Origin: Chloroflexi bacterium OHK40
GTDB taxonomy: Bacteria > Chloroflexota > Chloroflexia > Chloroflexales > Chloroflexaceae
Length of the DNA stretch: 64,000 nt
Direction of reading: 5' to 3'
Assembly: GCA_004367505.1 (NCBI GenBank)
Contig: SFCB01000260.1
Span: 1 to 64,000, forward strand
Part shown: positions 48,672 to 62,026 of the stretch, one piece after another
Layout: each line of letters starts with the position of its first letter
Numbering within the stretch: the first letter of the stretch is position 1
Made by a program: the position numbers and the translations under genes
Notes under the pieces: model-generated
The model's input: the letters and a program-made list of their open reading frames with translations, nothing else
The model's database searches: none
Told to the model about the DNA's origin: nothing

Positions 48672-49652
48672 TCAGACGATCCGTTTCGAGCGGAAGTAGA
48701 AGTAGAAGCCCAGGCCCATCAGGAGCATCGCGACGATCACGAGGGGCAGGGCGAGCGGGTGGTCTGCGAAGGGAATCACAACGTTCATCCCGAGGATGCT
48801 CGCGATGAGTGTCATCGGGAGCACGATGACCGAGATCAGCGTGAAGAGCTTCATCTCCTGGTTGATGCGGAAGGACATCAGATTATAAAGCGTCGAGTCG
48901 AGGCTTTCGATAATCTCCTTCTGTTCCTCGAGCATATCCCAGATCCGGTTCATGCCATCAACAAGGTCGCCGTAGTAGGCCTCCTCATCGAGGCGCAGGA
49001 ACTCGCGCTCGCGGCTGGCGAGCAGGCGCACCACCGGGATATTCGGCCGGATGATCCGGCGCAGGGCGATGATATCGCGGCGGAGGTAGGAGAGCTCCTG
49101 CACCGTGCGGCGGGTGTCGTCCTTGAACATCGCCTCCTCGACGGTGTCGAGCTTCTCGTCAAGGCGGTGGAGCATCGGGAAGCAGTAGTTGACGAGGGCC
49201 TCGATCAGGCGGTAGAGCAGAAAGCCACTCCCGCGCCCGAGGAGCAGTGCTGCGCCGCGCTCGTCGCCAGCCGTCTGGGCGAGGCGGCGCAGCGGCCGCA
49301 GGCGGCCATCGTGGAAGGTAACCACGAAGTCGGCGCCAACGAAAATGTCGACCTCGCTGATCACGGAGAGGCGCTCCACTTCGTCAAAGACCGGAAAGTG
49401 AAGCACGACGAAGATATACTCTTCGTCCTCGTTGTCGTCGAGCTTGGGGCGCTGCAGGCGTGAGAGCACGTCCTCCATGTGGAGGGGGTGGAAGCCGTAA
49501 TGGGCGCCAAGTGCGTGGACTTCGTCGCGGGTGGGGTAGATCACGTCCACCCAGGTTAGCCCACCTAGCGTAAAATGCTTGCGAATGGCCGCCGGGGCGG
49601 TGAGCAGGCCGGCGGGCACGCTGCGGGCCTGGGTCTTCACACGGTCAGCCAT
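48672..49652 (-). CDS. corA: CorA-family magnesium/cobalt transporter
   Basis: This 326-aa protein is a CorA-type divalent cation channel. A soluble N-terminal alpha/beta domain (about 30-150) is followed by long helices and two C-terminal transmembrane segments (about 266-286 and 298-320). The signature GMN (ILGMNV) is present at the end of TM1, with an acidic/His loop IPFADHP before TM2. The C-terminal tail is basic (RSKRIV), as usual. ATG 49652 has GAGGTG upstream. A TATAAT box lies 40 bases before the start. It diverges from the methyltransferase gene. Confidence 0.92.
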   Translation of the reverse strand: MADRVKTQARSVPAGLLTAPAAIRKHFTLGGLTWVDVIYPTRDEVHALGAHYGFHPLHMEDVLSRLQRPKLDDNEDEEYIFVVLHFPVFDEVERLSVISEVDIFVGADFVVTFHDGRLRPLRRLAQTAGDERGAALLLGRGSGFLLYRLIEALVNYCFPMLHRLDEKLDTVEEAMFKDDTRRTVQELSYLRRDIIALRRIIRPNIPVVRLLASREREFLRLDEEAYYGDLVDGMNRIWDMLEEQKEIIESLDSTLYNLMSFRINQEMKLFTLISVIVLPMTLIASILGMNVVIPFADHPLALPLVIVAMLLMGLGFYFYFRSKRIV

Positions 49653-49686
49653 GGGGCACCTCGTCGCTGGTGGCGCGGCCGGGCCC

Positions 49687-49702
49687 TATTATACCGCGAG
49701 CG
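49687..49702 (-). promoter_or_regulatory. TATAAT promoter element upstream of corA
   Basis: The minus strand reads CGCTCGCGGTATAATA, identical over 16 bases to the element before the PlsC-like gene at 37273-37288. The -10 is consensus; no -35 is evident. Confidence 0.5.
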
Positions 49703-49783
49703 ATGGGCGAAGAGCGAGAGCGCTGTGATGCCCTTCCGATAAGCTGATAAGCCGGGCCAGCGCCCCGGCCAGGAGCGTACGCC

Positions 49784-50668
49784 ATGAACCCCAACGCCTG
49801 GATTCCCTTCAGCGACGCGCTCCGCCGTTTCGCTGCGGGCGACGCCGCTGGCGCCGCGAGCGCAGCTCACCAGGCCGCCGCCGCCGACCCGTCGAGCCTG
49901 CTCGCCCCGGCGGCGGCGGCCTACCTCGACCGTGTGGCCACCTATGGCAAGGAGTCGGTCTACGTCACTGGCGAGGCCTTTGGCGCCTTCATCCGTAGCG
50001 GCGGCAATGTGCCCCTCTACCAGGCCGTCAGCGCCGCCCTCCGCGATGCCTACACCGGCTACGCCGCTATCGATCTACTCGATATCGGGGTTGGCGACGG
50101 CCTCGCCCTGCTTCCCGCCCTCACCCCCAATGTGCGCCGCGTAGACCTGGTGGAGCCTTCGCCCGCGCTGCTCGTGCGTGTGACGGAGGCTCTCGAGGTG
50201 CGTGCTCTGCCCTACCACGCCTTTGTCGGCACGTTGCAGGCCTTTACCGCTGCCAGCCACACCGCCTGGACGATCGCCCAGGCTACCTTCAGCCTGCAAT
50301 CGATCCCGCCAGTGCAGCGTCGCGAAGCGCTTGCCTGGCTCCGTGGCCACACCGAGCGCCTTCTGATCGCCGAGTTCGATGTGCCTGACCTCGGCACAGG
50401 GCTCGACCCGCTCTGGGCCGCCCACTGCGCCGAGCGCTACGAGCTTGGCCTCGCCGAGTATGCTGGCGACGGTGGCCTCGTCGCGCAGGGCTTTCTCATG
50501 CCGGTCTTCTTCGGCTACTTCGACCCCACGGCCGCTCGCACCAACTACGAGCAGCCCATCGGGGCCTGGGACGACGATCTGCGCGCCGCTGGCTTTAGCC
50601 AGGTAGCCTGGCGCCACCTCTACGACTACTGGTGGGCGCCCTGTTACCTGCTCGATGCCCGCGCCTGA
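49784..50668 (+). CDS. Class I SAM-dependent methyltransferase-like protein
   Basis: This 294-aa protein has a Rossmann-type SAM site: motif I LLDIGVGDGLAL near residue 100 and the acidic strand VDLVEPSPALL about 25 residues later. The N-terminal 60 residues are Ala-rich helices before YVTGEAFGAFIRSGGNVPLYQ. The C-terminal region (VFFGYFDPTAARTNYEQPI, and YDYWWAPCYLL) would form the substrate side. The substrate is unknown. ATG 49784 has AGGAGCG upstream. It is a single gene between diverging corA and the converging GHMP kinase. Confidence 0.78.
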   Translation: MNPNAWIPFSDALRRFAAGDAAGAASAAHQAAAADPSSLLAPAAAAYLDRVATYGKESVYVTGEAFGAFIRSGGNVPLYQAVSAALRDAYTGYAAIDLLDIGVGDGLALLPALTPNVRRVDLVEPSPALLVRVTEALEVRALPYHAFVGTLQAFTAASHTAWTIAQATFSLQSIPPVQRREALAWLRGHTERLLIAEFDVPDLGTGLDPLWAAHCAERYELGLAEYAGDGGLVAQGFLMPVFFGYFDPTAARTNYEQPIGAWDDDLRAAGFSQVAWRHLYDYWWAPCYLLDARA

Positions 50669-50730
50669 GCATGGAGGGCACGCGAGAGGCAAAGCAAGCC
50701 GTCAGCCCCTTCGCTCCCAACCGGGTCTTG

Positions 50731-51777
50731 CTACCCTTCCCACACCGTGACGCCACGGGGGCTCAGGCTGATGGGGATCACGCGCATGCGCGGGTCGGCT
50801 GCCGTGATCGCCTGGCCCAGCCGTCGCCGCGCGCCGGGGGCACGGTCGCAGAGGATCGTGATCGAGCCTCCCTCGCCGCCAGCGCCATTCACCTTCCAGC
50901 CCGTGGCGCCGTGGGCGCGGGCCAGGGCGATCACCTGGCGCGCCTCGGGGCTCACCAGCCCGGGGTGGAGCGCGGCCTGGCCCTCCGTACAGTCGGCCAT
51001 GGCTGCGCCAAAGGCGGCCAGGTCGCCCGCGCAGAGCGCGTCGCGGGCCTCGTATGCGCTGCGGCGCAGGCGCTCCAGCCGGGGCGCGGCGGCCCCCTCC
51101 GCCTCGAGCTCGGCGATCACCCGCTCGTGCACGGCGGAGGAGTTGTGAGTGCGGCCGAGAAAGATCAGCAGCAGCCGTCGCTCCAGTTCCAGCACGGTGG
51201 CATCCGATGGCCGCAGTTGAGAGACACTGGCGCGCGGGTATGCGTGCATCTCAATGAAGCAAATGCCGCCATAGGCCGCGCAGAGCTGATCCTGGATGCC
51301 GCTCTGCAGCCCGAGCCGCTCGGTCTCGACGCGGTGGGCGGCGTAGGCCAGTTCGTGGGCGCTGAGGGCGCCAGGGGTGAGCCGGTCCAGGGCGGCGAGT
51401 AGGGCCACGCAGACGGCGGCAGAGGTGCCGGTGGAGCATCCGGCGGGCACCGCAGAGCTGATGGTAATCTCAAGCGCCAGATCGGGCGGCGGAGGCAGTT
51501 CCGCAACGGCGGCGGCAAGCAAGCGGTGGGCTGGTGGACCAACCTCACCCGGCGCGAGCGCGAAGCGCTCGCCGTAGTTCTCGGCGTCAATCAACACCTG
51601 GTGCGAGCGAGCATCACGAGGGAAGACTGCCAGTTGCACCTCCACGCGTGGCGCCACGGCAAGGTTACAGATTGCGCCGTGGCCAGCGAACCAGGTGTCG
51701 GTCCAGCCACCGTTATCGCAGATGCGGATGGGCGCCACGCTGCAGATCAGGCGTGCCGGCTCGTCCGATGAGCGCAT
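50731..51777 (-). CDS. GHMP-family sugar kinase
   Basis: This 348-aa kinase belongs to the GHMP superfamily. The N-terminus PIRICDNGGWTDTWF is typical of sugar GHMP kinases. The ATP-binding glycine loop is SSAVPAGCSTGTSAA, and the C-terminal motif is KVNGAGGEGGSITIL. Relatives include heptose-7-phosphate and fucose kinases; the exact sugar is not readable. I chose ATG 51777, since the extra 40 residues in the track ORF overlap the small upstream gene. It follows the small CxxC protein by 20 bases, so they are likely co-transcribed with the upstream sugar genes. Confidence 0.85.
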   Translation of the reverse strand: MRSSDEPARLICSVAPIRICDNGGWTDTWFAGHGAICNLAVAPRVEVQLAVFPRDARSHQVLIDAENYGERFALAPGEVGPPAHRLLAAAVAELPPPPDLALEITISSAVPAGCSTGTSAAVCVALLAALDRLTPGALSAHELAYAAHRVETERLGLQSGIQDQLCAAYGGICFIEMHAYPRASVSQLRPSDATVLELERRLLLIFLGRTHNSSAVHERVIAELEAEGAAAPRLERLRRSAYEARDALCAGDLAAFGAAMADCTEGQAALHPGLVSPEARQVIALARAHGATGWKVNGAGGEGGSITILCDRAPGARRRLGQAITAADPRMRVIPISLSPRGVTVWEG

Positions 51778-51797
51778 TGCCCTTCCCCCGTCCCCTC

Positions 51798-51995
51798 TTA
51801 CTTCCGGCCCAATTTTGCCAGTTCGCTGGCGTAACACTCCGGGCAGATCCCGTGGCTGAGCTGGCTCTCTTCGGGGGCAGGCCGGCGCGGACCCCAACCG
51901 TTTGCATCACACTGGCGCTGCTTGCACCAGGCGCAGACAATCGTAAGGTGGGTGGCGGCGGGCTTGCGGCGCCGCCGCCGAACCTGGTGAAGCAT
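51798..51995 (-). CDS. Small CxxC zinc-ribbon-like protein
   Basis: This 65-aa protein has two Cys pairs: CAWCKQ and HGICPECY. The arrangement resembles the short C-terminal module IVCAWCK...SHGICPEC found at the end of many bacterial signalling proteins, here as a stand-alone gene and with a shorter middle. The N-terminus is strongly basic (RRRRRK). ATG 51995 has GGGAGGAG upstream, strong support that it is translated; the track start 51998 is TTG. It lies 20 bases before the GHMP kinase. Zinc or nucleic-acid binding is inferred from composition only. Confidence 0.72.
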   Translation of the reverse strand: MLHQVRRRRRKPAATHLTIVCAWCKQRQCDANGWGPRRPAPEESQLSHGICPECYASELAKLGRK

Positions 51996-52125
51996 CAATC
52001 GTCTCCTCCCTGCCGGCGCATCACCGGCTCTACAGAGAGGACGTCGGGACCCGGTTCAGAGTTGCCCCGGGCCGGTCCAACGTCAGGCGGATTGATGCTC
52101 CTGCTACAAGATGAGTGCCGGGGTG

Positions 52126-53127
52126 CTATCTCTGCTGGAAGGCCGCGTCGAAGGCCACATCGGAGGGCGTAAGGTCCAGCCGGCGAACCAGGGCCAGCGC
52201 CTCGGGCGCTCCCTGCTCACGGTTCATGCCGTTGTCTTCCCACTCGATCGAGAGCGGCCCCGTATAGCCGACGGCGTTGAGCGCCCGGAAGACCCGCTCG
52301 AACGGCACTCCACCACGCCCCGGCGACACAAAGTCCCAGCCGCGCCGGTGATCGCCGAAGAAGCGGTGGGAACCCAGGATTCCATTGCGCCCATCCAGCG
52401 CGCGCACCGACTCCTTCACGTGGGCGTGGTAAATCCGGTCGCTGTAGGCGTAGACGAACGCCACCGGATCGACCATCTGCCAGTAGAGGTGGCTCGGGTC
52501 GAAGTTGATCCCGAAGGCGGGGCGGCGTTGCAGCGCCTCCAGCGTGCGCTCCGTGGTCCAGTAGTCGTAGGCGATCTCGCCGGGGTGTACCTCGAGGGCG
52601 AACTTCACACCCACCTCGTCGAACACATCGAGGATGGGGTTCCAGCGATCGGCGAACTCCTGATAGCCAGCCTCAATCATCCGGGGTGGCACGGGCGGGA
52701 ACATCGCCAGCACGTGCCAGATCGGGCTGCCGGTAAAGCCGTTGACGACCCCCACACCGAAGGCGGCTGCGGCGCGGGCGGCATTCTTCATATCCTCTGC
52801 GGCCCGCTGCCGCACGCCCTCGGGGCTCCCATCGCCCCAGATGCGCGGTGGCAGAATGCCCTTGTGACGCTCATCGATGATCGCATCGGCAACCGCCTGG
52901 CCCACCAGGTGGTTGCTGATCGCGACACACTGCAACCCGTGCCGTTCAAGCAGGTCCCGCTTGCGCCGCACGTAGCCGTCGTCTTCCAGGGCCTTGTCGA
53001 TCTCGAAGTGATCGCCCCAGCAGGCGAGTTCCAGCCCATCGAACCCCCAGCCCTTCGCCTTTGCGGCGAGCGTCTCCAGCGGCAGATCGGCCCACTGGCC
53101 GGTGAAGAGAGTGACGGGACGTGCCAT
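52126..53127 (-). CDS. Sugar phosphate isomerase/epimerase (TIM barrel)
   Basis: This 333-aa protein belongs to the xylose-isomerase-like TIM barrel family. Metal-binding positions fit [33 protein letters not shown] and SIEWEDNGM, giving the Glu-Asp-His-Glu set of the family. The substrate is unknown; it is likely a keto- or inositol-type sugar. ATG 53127 has GGAGG upstream. It is 40 bases after the Gfo/Idh oxidoreductase gene in the same direction, a common pairing in carbohydrate catabolism. Confidence 0.88.
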   Translation of the reverse strand: MARPVTLFTGQWADLPLETLAAKAKGWGFDGLELACWGDHFEIDKALEDDGYVRRKRDLLERHGLQCVAISNHLVGQAVADAIIDERHKGILPPRIWGDGSPEGVRQRAAEDMKNAARAAAAFGVGVVNGFTGSPIWHVLAMFPPVPPRMIEAGYQEFADRWNPILDVFDEVGVKFALEVHPGEIAYDYWTTERTLEALQRRPAFGINFDPSHLYWQMVDPVAFVYAYSDRIYHAHVKESVRALDGRNGILGSHRFFGDHRRGWDFVSPGRGGVPFERVFRALNAVGYTGPLSIEWEDNGMNREQGAPEALALVRRLDLTPSDVAFDAAFQQR

Positions 53128-53167
53128 TATGCCTCCGCTCGTGTTTCTCCGGTTCCTGGCGCTTACA

Positions 53168-54331
53168 CTAATACTCCGGCTCTACCCACTGCTTGCTACC
53201 GGCAGACCGCTCTACCGCGTCGAGCACGGCCTGGCAGCGCAGTCCGTCCTCGAAGGTGGCGGCTGGGCTACTGCCTGCCGCAATGCCGTTGAGCAAGTCA
53301 TAGACGCCATGGGTGAAGGTGTGCTCCCAGCCGATAATATGGCCTGCAGGCCACCATGCGCTCCAGTAGGGGTGGACAGCGCCATTGGAGACGAGCACAG
53401 TCCGGAAGCCGGCCACATCGGGCTGATCGTCCTCCAGCAGCACCTCGAGCTCGTTCATGCGCTCAAGGTTAAAGCGCAAGCTCCCCTTGCTCCCATTGAT
53501 CTCAAAGCTGTTGTAGTTTGCGCGGCCCTTGGCGAAGCGGGTCACCTCAAAGCTGCCCACGGCGCCGCTAGCGAAGCGGGCCAGGAAGAGCGCCGCGTCA
53601 TCAACCGTCACCTCGCCCATCCCCTCGCCGGCTGTAGCGCCCAGGGCGCTATCGCTGCTGGCCTCCAGGGGTCGCCGCTTGATAAACGTCTCGGTCAGAC
53701 CCGTCACCGCCGTGATCTCCCCTACCAGCATGCGCGCCAGATCGACGATATGGGCCCCGAGGTCGCCCAGGGTGCCGGAGCCCGCCTGATCCTTCTGAAG
53801 CCGCCAGACGAGCGGGAAGTTGGGGTCCATGATCCAGTCTTGCAGGTAGACCGCGCGCCAGTGGTAGATCGTGCCGAGCCGGCCGTCCGCGATCAGGCGC
53901 TGTGCGAGCTGCACGGCGGGCACACGCCGGTAGTTGAAGTTAACCATCCCCACGACACCGGCTCGCTGCACGGCCTCCACCATCTGCCGGGCCTCGGGCA
54001 GCGTGTTGGCCAGCGGCTTCTCGCAGAAGATGTGCTTCCCGTGCTCGGCGGCGGCCAGAGCGATCGGGGCGTGGCTATCGCCGGGGGTGGAGATATCCAC
54101 CAGGCCAATCGCCTCGTTCGCCACGAGCCGGTGCCAGTCGGTCTCCACATTGGCCCAGCCGAACTGATCGGCGGCCGCGCGGACACCGGCCTCGTCGCGC
54201 CCACAGAGCGTGTGCAGCACCGGGCGCAGCGCTACATCGGGGAAGAAGTGAGCCACCTGGCGGTAGGCGTTCGAGTGGGCCTTGCCCATGAACTTGTAGC
54301 CGACGAGCCCGACATTGATCGTCGCTGCCAT
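53168..54331 (-). CDS. Gfo/Idh/MocA-family NAD(P)-dependent oxidoreductase
   Basis: This 387-aa sugar or cyclitol dehydrogenase begins with a Rossmann domain ([17 protein letters not shown]). The family's EKPLA motif is present ([16 protein letters not shown]), with its conserved Lys, and a C-terminal beta-sheet domain contains [17 protein letters not shown]. The substrate is not readable. I chose ATG 54331, with AAGGGA upstream. The isomerase gene follows by 40 bases. Together they suggest oxidation and isomerisation of a polyol or sugar acid. Confidence 0.88.
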   Translation of the reverse strand: MAATINVGLVGYKFMGKAHSNAYRQVAHFFPDVALRPVLHTLCGRDEAGVRAAADQFGWANVETDWHRLVANEAIGLVDISTPGDSHAPIALAAAEHGKHIFCEKPLANTLPEARQMVEAVQRAGVVGMVNFNYRRVPAVQLAQRLIADGRLGTIYHWRAVYLQDWIMDPNFPLVWRLQKDQAGSGTLGDLGAHIVDLARMLVGEITAVTGLTETFIKRRPLEASSDSALGATAGEGMGEVTVDDAALFLARFASGAVGSFEVTRFAKGRANYNSFEINGSKGSLRFNLERMNELEVLLEDDQPDVAGFRTVLVSNGAVHPYWSAWWPAGHIIGWEHTFTHGVYDLLNGIAAGSSPAATFEDGLRCQAVLDAVERSAGSKQWVEPEY

Positions 54332-54410
54332 GTGCGTCCCTTGATACCATCGACACGTGACCAGTGCCGGCCATGGTACCACATTGTGTCAGGTGCTCTG
54401 CCAGCCCGGG

Positions 54411-54501
54411 CGCTGGGTTCCCCCGTGCGTGGGAACGACACATCGGCGCATTTGTGTCACGCCCGCGCAGGCGGGCGTCCAGGGAGGGACGCCGGCGAGC
54501 C
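54411..54501 (+). repeat. Dispersed palindromic repeat, copy A
   Basis: First copy of a roughly 91-bp direct repeat. It contains an imperfect GTTCCC.../GGGAAC hairpin and a perfect ACGCCCGC-GCAG-GCGGGCGT hairpin (54459-54478), then GTCCAGGGAGGGACGCCGGC. Copy B follows seven bases later. Confidence 0.8.
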
Positions 54502-54508
54502 CCGCATG

Positions 54509-54600
54509 CGCCGGGTTCCCGCGAAAGCGGGAACGACACCCCTGGCGCGTTTGTGTCACGCCCGCCTGCGCGGGCGTCCAGGGAGGGACGCCGGCGAGCC
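54509..54600 (+). repeat. Dispersed palindromic repeat, copy B
   Basis: Second copy of the repeat, with GTTCCCGC-GAAA-GCGGGAAC (54515-54534) and ACGCCCGC-CTGC-GCGGGCGT (54558-54577). Loops differ between copies while stems are preserved, which points to selection on structure. The gap 54332-54702 holds no gene. Confidence 0.8.
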
Positions 54601-54702
54601 TCGCGGGCCCCTGCGCCCCCCGCGCGAGCAGGCCCGTCCCACGCACATGCGGGGGGGCCTGCCCGGACGATCCGGGAGCGGTGTGGCGCGCGGTGGCGCC
54701 CC

Positions 54703-56553
<1,851 letters not shown>

Positions 56554-57143
56554 GGTGCGTTTCCTTTCGATGATAGATCAGCGCTTGCAGCACGCGTCAG
56601 CCACCCGGCCACGCGCCACATGCCGCAGCACTGCTCTGCGCCAGGAGTGGCGCAGGCTATGATACGCAGCGGAGCTGAGACGCCCGGGACGAGCGCCCAC
56701 CGCACGTTCGGTCGGAGTGGGGAAAGAAAAGGGGGGTTGGGCTACCGCGAGCGGCCTTGTCCTCGCCCGTCACCGGGAGGCGTTGCGCCCTCGCTCACAG
56801 GCGGCACCCGCGCCTGGGAGGCTTCCGCTGATCTGTCGATGTTCCGGCTGGCGAGCGCCGCTTGCCAGCCGTTAGCCCCACGTCGCCGTGGAGAACCTCC
56901 GCCTCGTCAGCTCCGCAGCTGCGGAGCCCGTGCGCTTCATGACCGATGCTCTGCTGACTCTGCCTCCTGGCCACCTTCCCCCGGCAGCCCTCTACCTATG
57001 CCAGACTGTAAGTATACACGATCCCTGGCAGGCGCGGGAGCACAAGGGGGCAGGGGACAGGACCACCCGGCCCGCCAACCCACCCCCGCGCAAGCGGGGG
57101 TGGGCGTCCACAGCGCGGCCCGCGCTGGGCCCTACCGGTGCCT
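56554..57143. other. 590-base intergenic stretch upstream of glmS
   Basis: No gene is supported. It contains a perfect 18-bp palindrome GCTCCGCAGCTGCGGAGC (56910-56927), a 7-bp inverted repeat GGCTGGC/GCCAGCC just before it, and a strong hairpin at 57079-57104. Short ORFs in both directions show no recognisable content. It could hold the glmS promoter, but no clear -10/-35 was found. Confidence 0.45.
57079..57104 (-). terminator. Perfect 11-bp hairpin after the dsbB-like gene
   Basis: CCCACCCCCGC and GCGGGGGTGGG pair around a GCAA loop, 40 bases beyond the dsbB-like stop on the minus strand. The flanking GGGCGTCCA matches the end of the 54.5-kb repeats, so it is probably a member of the same palindromic repeat family that may also act as a terminator. 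Confidence 0.5.
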
Positions 57144-57761
57144 TCAGATCACCAGCCCGAGCACCAGGAACACCACGATCGTCACCCCCAGAATCGCCCA
57201 CGCGGCGATCGCGGCGGCCCGCCGGCGCCCTGCCGGGGTAGCAGGGGCTCCAGCCACCACGTAGTTCCCCAGCATCACACTGATGATCGTAAAGGCGATC
57301 AGGGCCAGAAAGGGGATCTTCACAAAGGCGAGCGCGCCCGTTAGATTAATATAGTCGATGCTGCACGGCACGCCGCCCTGACAGGGTGAGGGTGGGATCA
57401 CCTTCAGCACCTCGAGGTAATGGTAGAGCGACACCGCCATGCCAGCTAGCGAGAGCGGGAGCACGTACCAGTGCAGACCCCGGTCGTCCCGAAGGATGCC
57501 CACCGTGAGGATCACCGTGAGCGGGTACATCAGGATGCGCTGAAACCAGCACAGCTCGCAGGGCACCCAGCCGAGCGCCTCACTAAAGAACAGACTACCG
57601 CAGGTGGCGATGATCGCGGCCAGTAGCGCCACATGCCGTGTCGCCGCCGTAACCGGGTCGATCCGCTTCTCTACCTGCGCCCGCGATACCGTCGCACCCT
57701 TCGCCGCCTGTGCCATGCGCTGCCCCCGGATCGTCAGGACGTCCTCCGCCATCGCCGGCAT
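57144..57761 (-). CDS. Disulfide bond formation protein (DsbB/BdbC family)
   Basis: This 205-aa membrane protein should pass electrons from a DsbA-like thiol oxidase to quinone. It has about four transmembrane helices. The N-terminal redox pair is CELC in a VPCELCWFQR context, and the second pair is in a loop with CQGGVPC. It has a roughly 40-residue cytosolic N-terminal extension (MAEDVLTIRGQR). I chose ATG 57761; ATG 57752 is an alternative, and neither has a strong ribosome binding site. The track start at 58124 overlaps the divergent kinase. No DsbA is in the window. Confidence 0.88.
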   Translation of the reverse strand: MPAMAEDVLTIRGQRMAQAAKGATVSRAQVEKRIDPVTAATRHVALLAAIIATCGSLFFSEALGWVPCELCWFQRILMYPLTVILTVGILRDDRGLHWYVLPLSLAGMAVSLYHYLEVLKVIPPSPCQGGVPCSIDYINLTGALAFVKIPFLALIAFTIISVMLGNYVVAGAPATPAGRRRAAAIAAWAILGVTIVVFLVLGLVI

Positions 57762-57932
57762 TGTACCACCGCGCCGGGCACGAACGCGACGCACGCGAAG
57801 GACGTGCTGGAGCTCCGCCGGGCAGCTGGAACTTCGCCAGGACACACCCTCGCATGGACGCCGCGTCCTGCCTCTCTCCGGTCGGATCGCCGCCCGTGCC
57901 TGTGAGTTGCACCGATGCGCTATCATAGGCCG

Positions 57933-60551
<2,619 letters not shown>

Positions 60552-60698
60552 TCCTGGTATACTTGTCTTGTCCAATATCATGGGCCACGGAACGGCCCGC
60601 CCCCCGGCATCTCCCTTCGCACTGGCACCCTGTGTCCCGTTGCAGGCCCCCGAACAATAGCTTCCGTTCCCCGATCCGCTTGAAAGCAGGAGACCGAT

Positions 60699-61886
60699 AT
60701 GAGTGCCCCCTTTCTGGCCGAAGCTGAGGCCATGCGCGACGAGCTTGTGGCCATCCGCCGCGATCTGCATATGCACCCCGAGCTTGGCTTTCAGGAGGTC
60801 CGTACCGCGCGGATCGTCGCCGAGAAACTCGGCGCTCTCGGCTACGAAGTGCAGACCGGCGTCGGCAAGACCGGTGTCGTCGGCCTGCTGCAGGGCGGTC
60901 AGCCTGGCGAGCGGACGGTGCTCTTGCGCTTTGATATGGATGCCTTGCCCATCCAGGAGGAGAGCGAGACGCCCTACCGCTCGCAGACGCCCGGGGTGAT
61001 GCACGCGTGCGGCCATGATGCTCATGTGGCCGTCGGGATCGGCGTGGCGACACTCCTGGCCAGGCACCGCGAGCGCATCCCCGGTATCGTCAAACTCATG
61101 TTTCAGCCCGCCGAGGAGGGCCTGGGCGGAGCCCTGGCCATGATCGAGGATGGCGTGCTCGATGCCCCCCGCCCCGATGTCGCCCTGGGCCTGCACGTCT
61201 CCTCCAACCACGATCTGGGGAGTGCCGTAGTGCGCAGTGGTGCGATGATGGCCGCCTCCGACGGCTTCCGGCTCGTGGTGCACGGACACGGGGGCCACGG
61301 CGCCCACCCCGACCAGACGGTCGACGCAGTGCTGGTGGCCGCCCACATCGTGGTGGCCCTCCAGACGATCGTCGCCCGCAATGTCAATCCCGAGGAAACG
61401 GCGGTCGTTACCGTTGGCGCGCTCCACGCCGGGGAGGCAGGCAACGTGATCGCCCAGACCGCTGAGCTCCGGGGGACGATCCGCAGCTTCAGCCCGGAGG
61501 TGCGCGAGCTCCTCCACCGGCGGGTGCGCGAGGTCGCCGAGGGTGTGGCGACGACCCTCGGGGCGCGCGCAGAGGTGGCCCTGCGCATCGGCGTCGATGC
61601 CACCGTGAACGCCGAGCGGCCCACTGCGGTGATGCACGCGGCCGCCGCCGCAGTGCTCGGCGAAGATCGGATCAATACGAGCTACCGGACTACCGGCGGC
61701 GAGGATTTCTCGGCGGTGCTTGCCCGGGTGCCGGGCAACTTCTTCTTCCTCGGCGCTCGCAGCGATGAGCGCACGAGTTTCCCGCATCACAACCCGCGCT
61801 TCGATATCGACGAGGCCTGCCTGCCCACCGGGGTCGCCATTCTCTGTGATGCCGCCCTGCGCTGCCTACATGGGGCGCACGAATAG
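60699..61886 (+). CDS. M20-family amidohydrolase
   Basis: This 395-aa metal-dependent amidohydrolase is of the M20D type (hippurate, indole-acetyl-amino acid or N-acyl amino acid hydrolases). Metal ligands fit the HACGHDAH motif near residue 105 and QPAEEG. The dimerisation lid has HGHGGHGAHP. The conserved TTGGEDFS and the HNPRFDIDE tail follow. The substrate is unknown. ATG 60699 has GCAGGAGA upstream. It stands alone: about 150 bases after the kinase and followed by paired hairpins and a new promoter. Confidence 0.9.
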   Translation: MSAPFLAEAEAMRDELVAIRRDLHMHPELGFQEVRTARIVAEKLGALGYEVQTGVGKTGVVGLLQGGQPGERTVLLRFDMDALPIQEESETPYRSQTPGVMHACGHDAHVAVGIGVATLLARHRERIPGIVKLMFQPAEEGLGGALAMIEDGVLDAPRPDVALGLHVSSNHDLGSAVVRSGAMMAASDGFRLVVHGHGGHGAHPDQTVDAVLVAAHIVVALQTIVARNVNPEETAVVTVGALHAGEAGNVIAQTAELRGTIRSFSPEVRELLHRRVREVAEGVATTLGARAEVALRIGVDATVNAERPTAVMHAAAAAVLGEDRINTSYRTTGGEDFSAVLARVPGNFFFLGARSDERTSFPHHNPRFDIDEACLPTGVAILCDAALRCLHGAHE

Positions 61887-61896
61887 TGGCATGGCT

Positions 61897-61935
61897 CTTG
61901 CTGACGCTGGCATCAGCAAGGGCGCCAACGTCAGC
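61897..61935 (+). terminator. Two mutually exclusive hairpins after the amidohydrolase
   Basis: CTTGCTGA (61897-61904) can pair with TCAGCAAG (61913-61920) around an 8-nt loop. The overlapping GCTGACGCTGGC (61900-61911) can instead pair with GCCAACGTCAGC (61924-61935), 11 of 12. They may act as a terminator for the amidohydrolase, or as alternative structures. Confidence 0.45.
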
Positions 61936-61944
61936 AAAACGTCA

Positions 61945-61973
61945 TTGACACTGCCCGTAGCCGTCGTTATAGT
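61945..61973 (+). promoter_or_regulatory. Promoter of the VanW-family gene
   Basis: TTGACA (61945-61950), a 17-bp spacer and TATAGT (61968-61973) form a near-consensus sigma-70-type promoter, 53 bases before the gene start. This is the best promoter in the window. Confidence 0.75.
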
Positions 61974-62026
61974 TGCTGGAGCAATAGAAATCCTCATCTC
62001 TGCTCACGGCGCTTCAGGAGGTCCTG

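Noticed and set aside
56554-56640. glmS ribozyme
   Set aside because: No ribozyme-like core or pseudoknot was recognisable just upstream of glmS; only a normal ribosome binding site.
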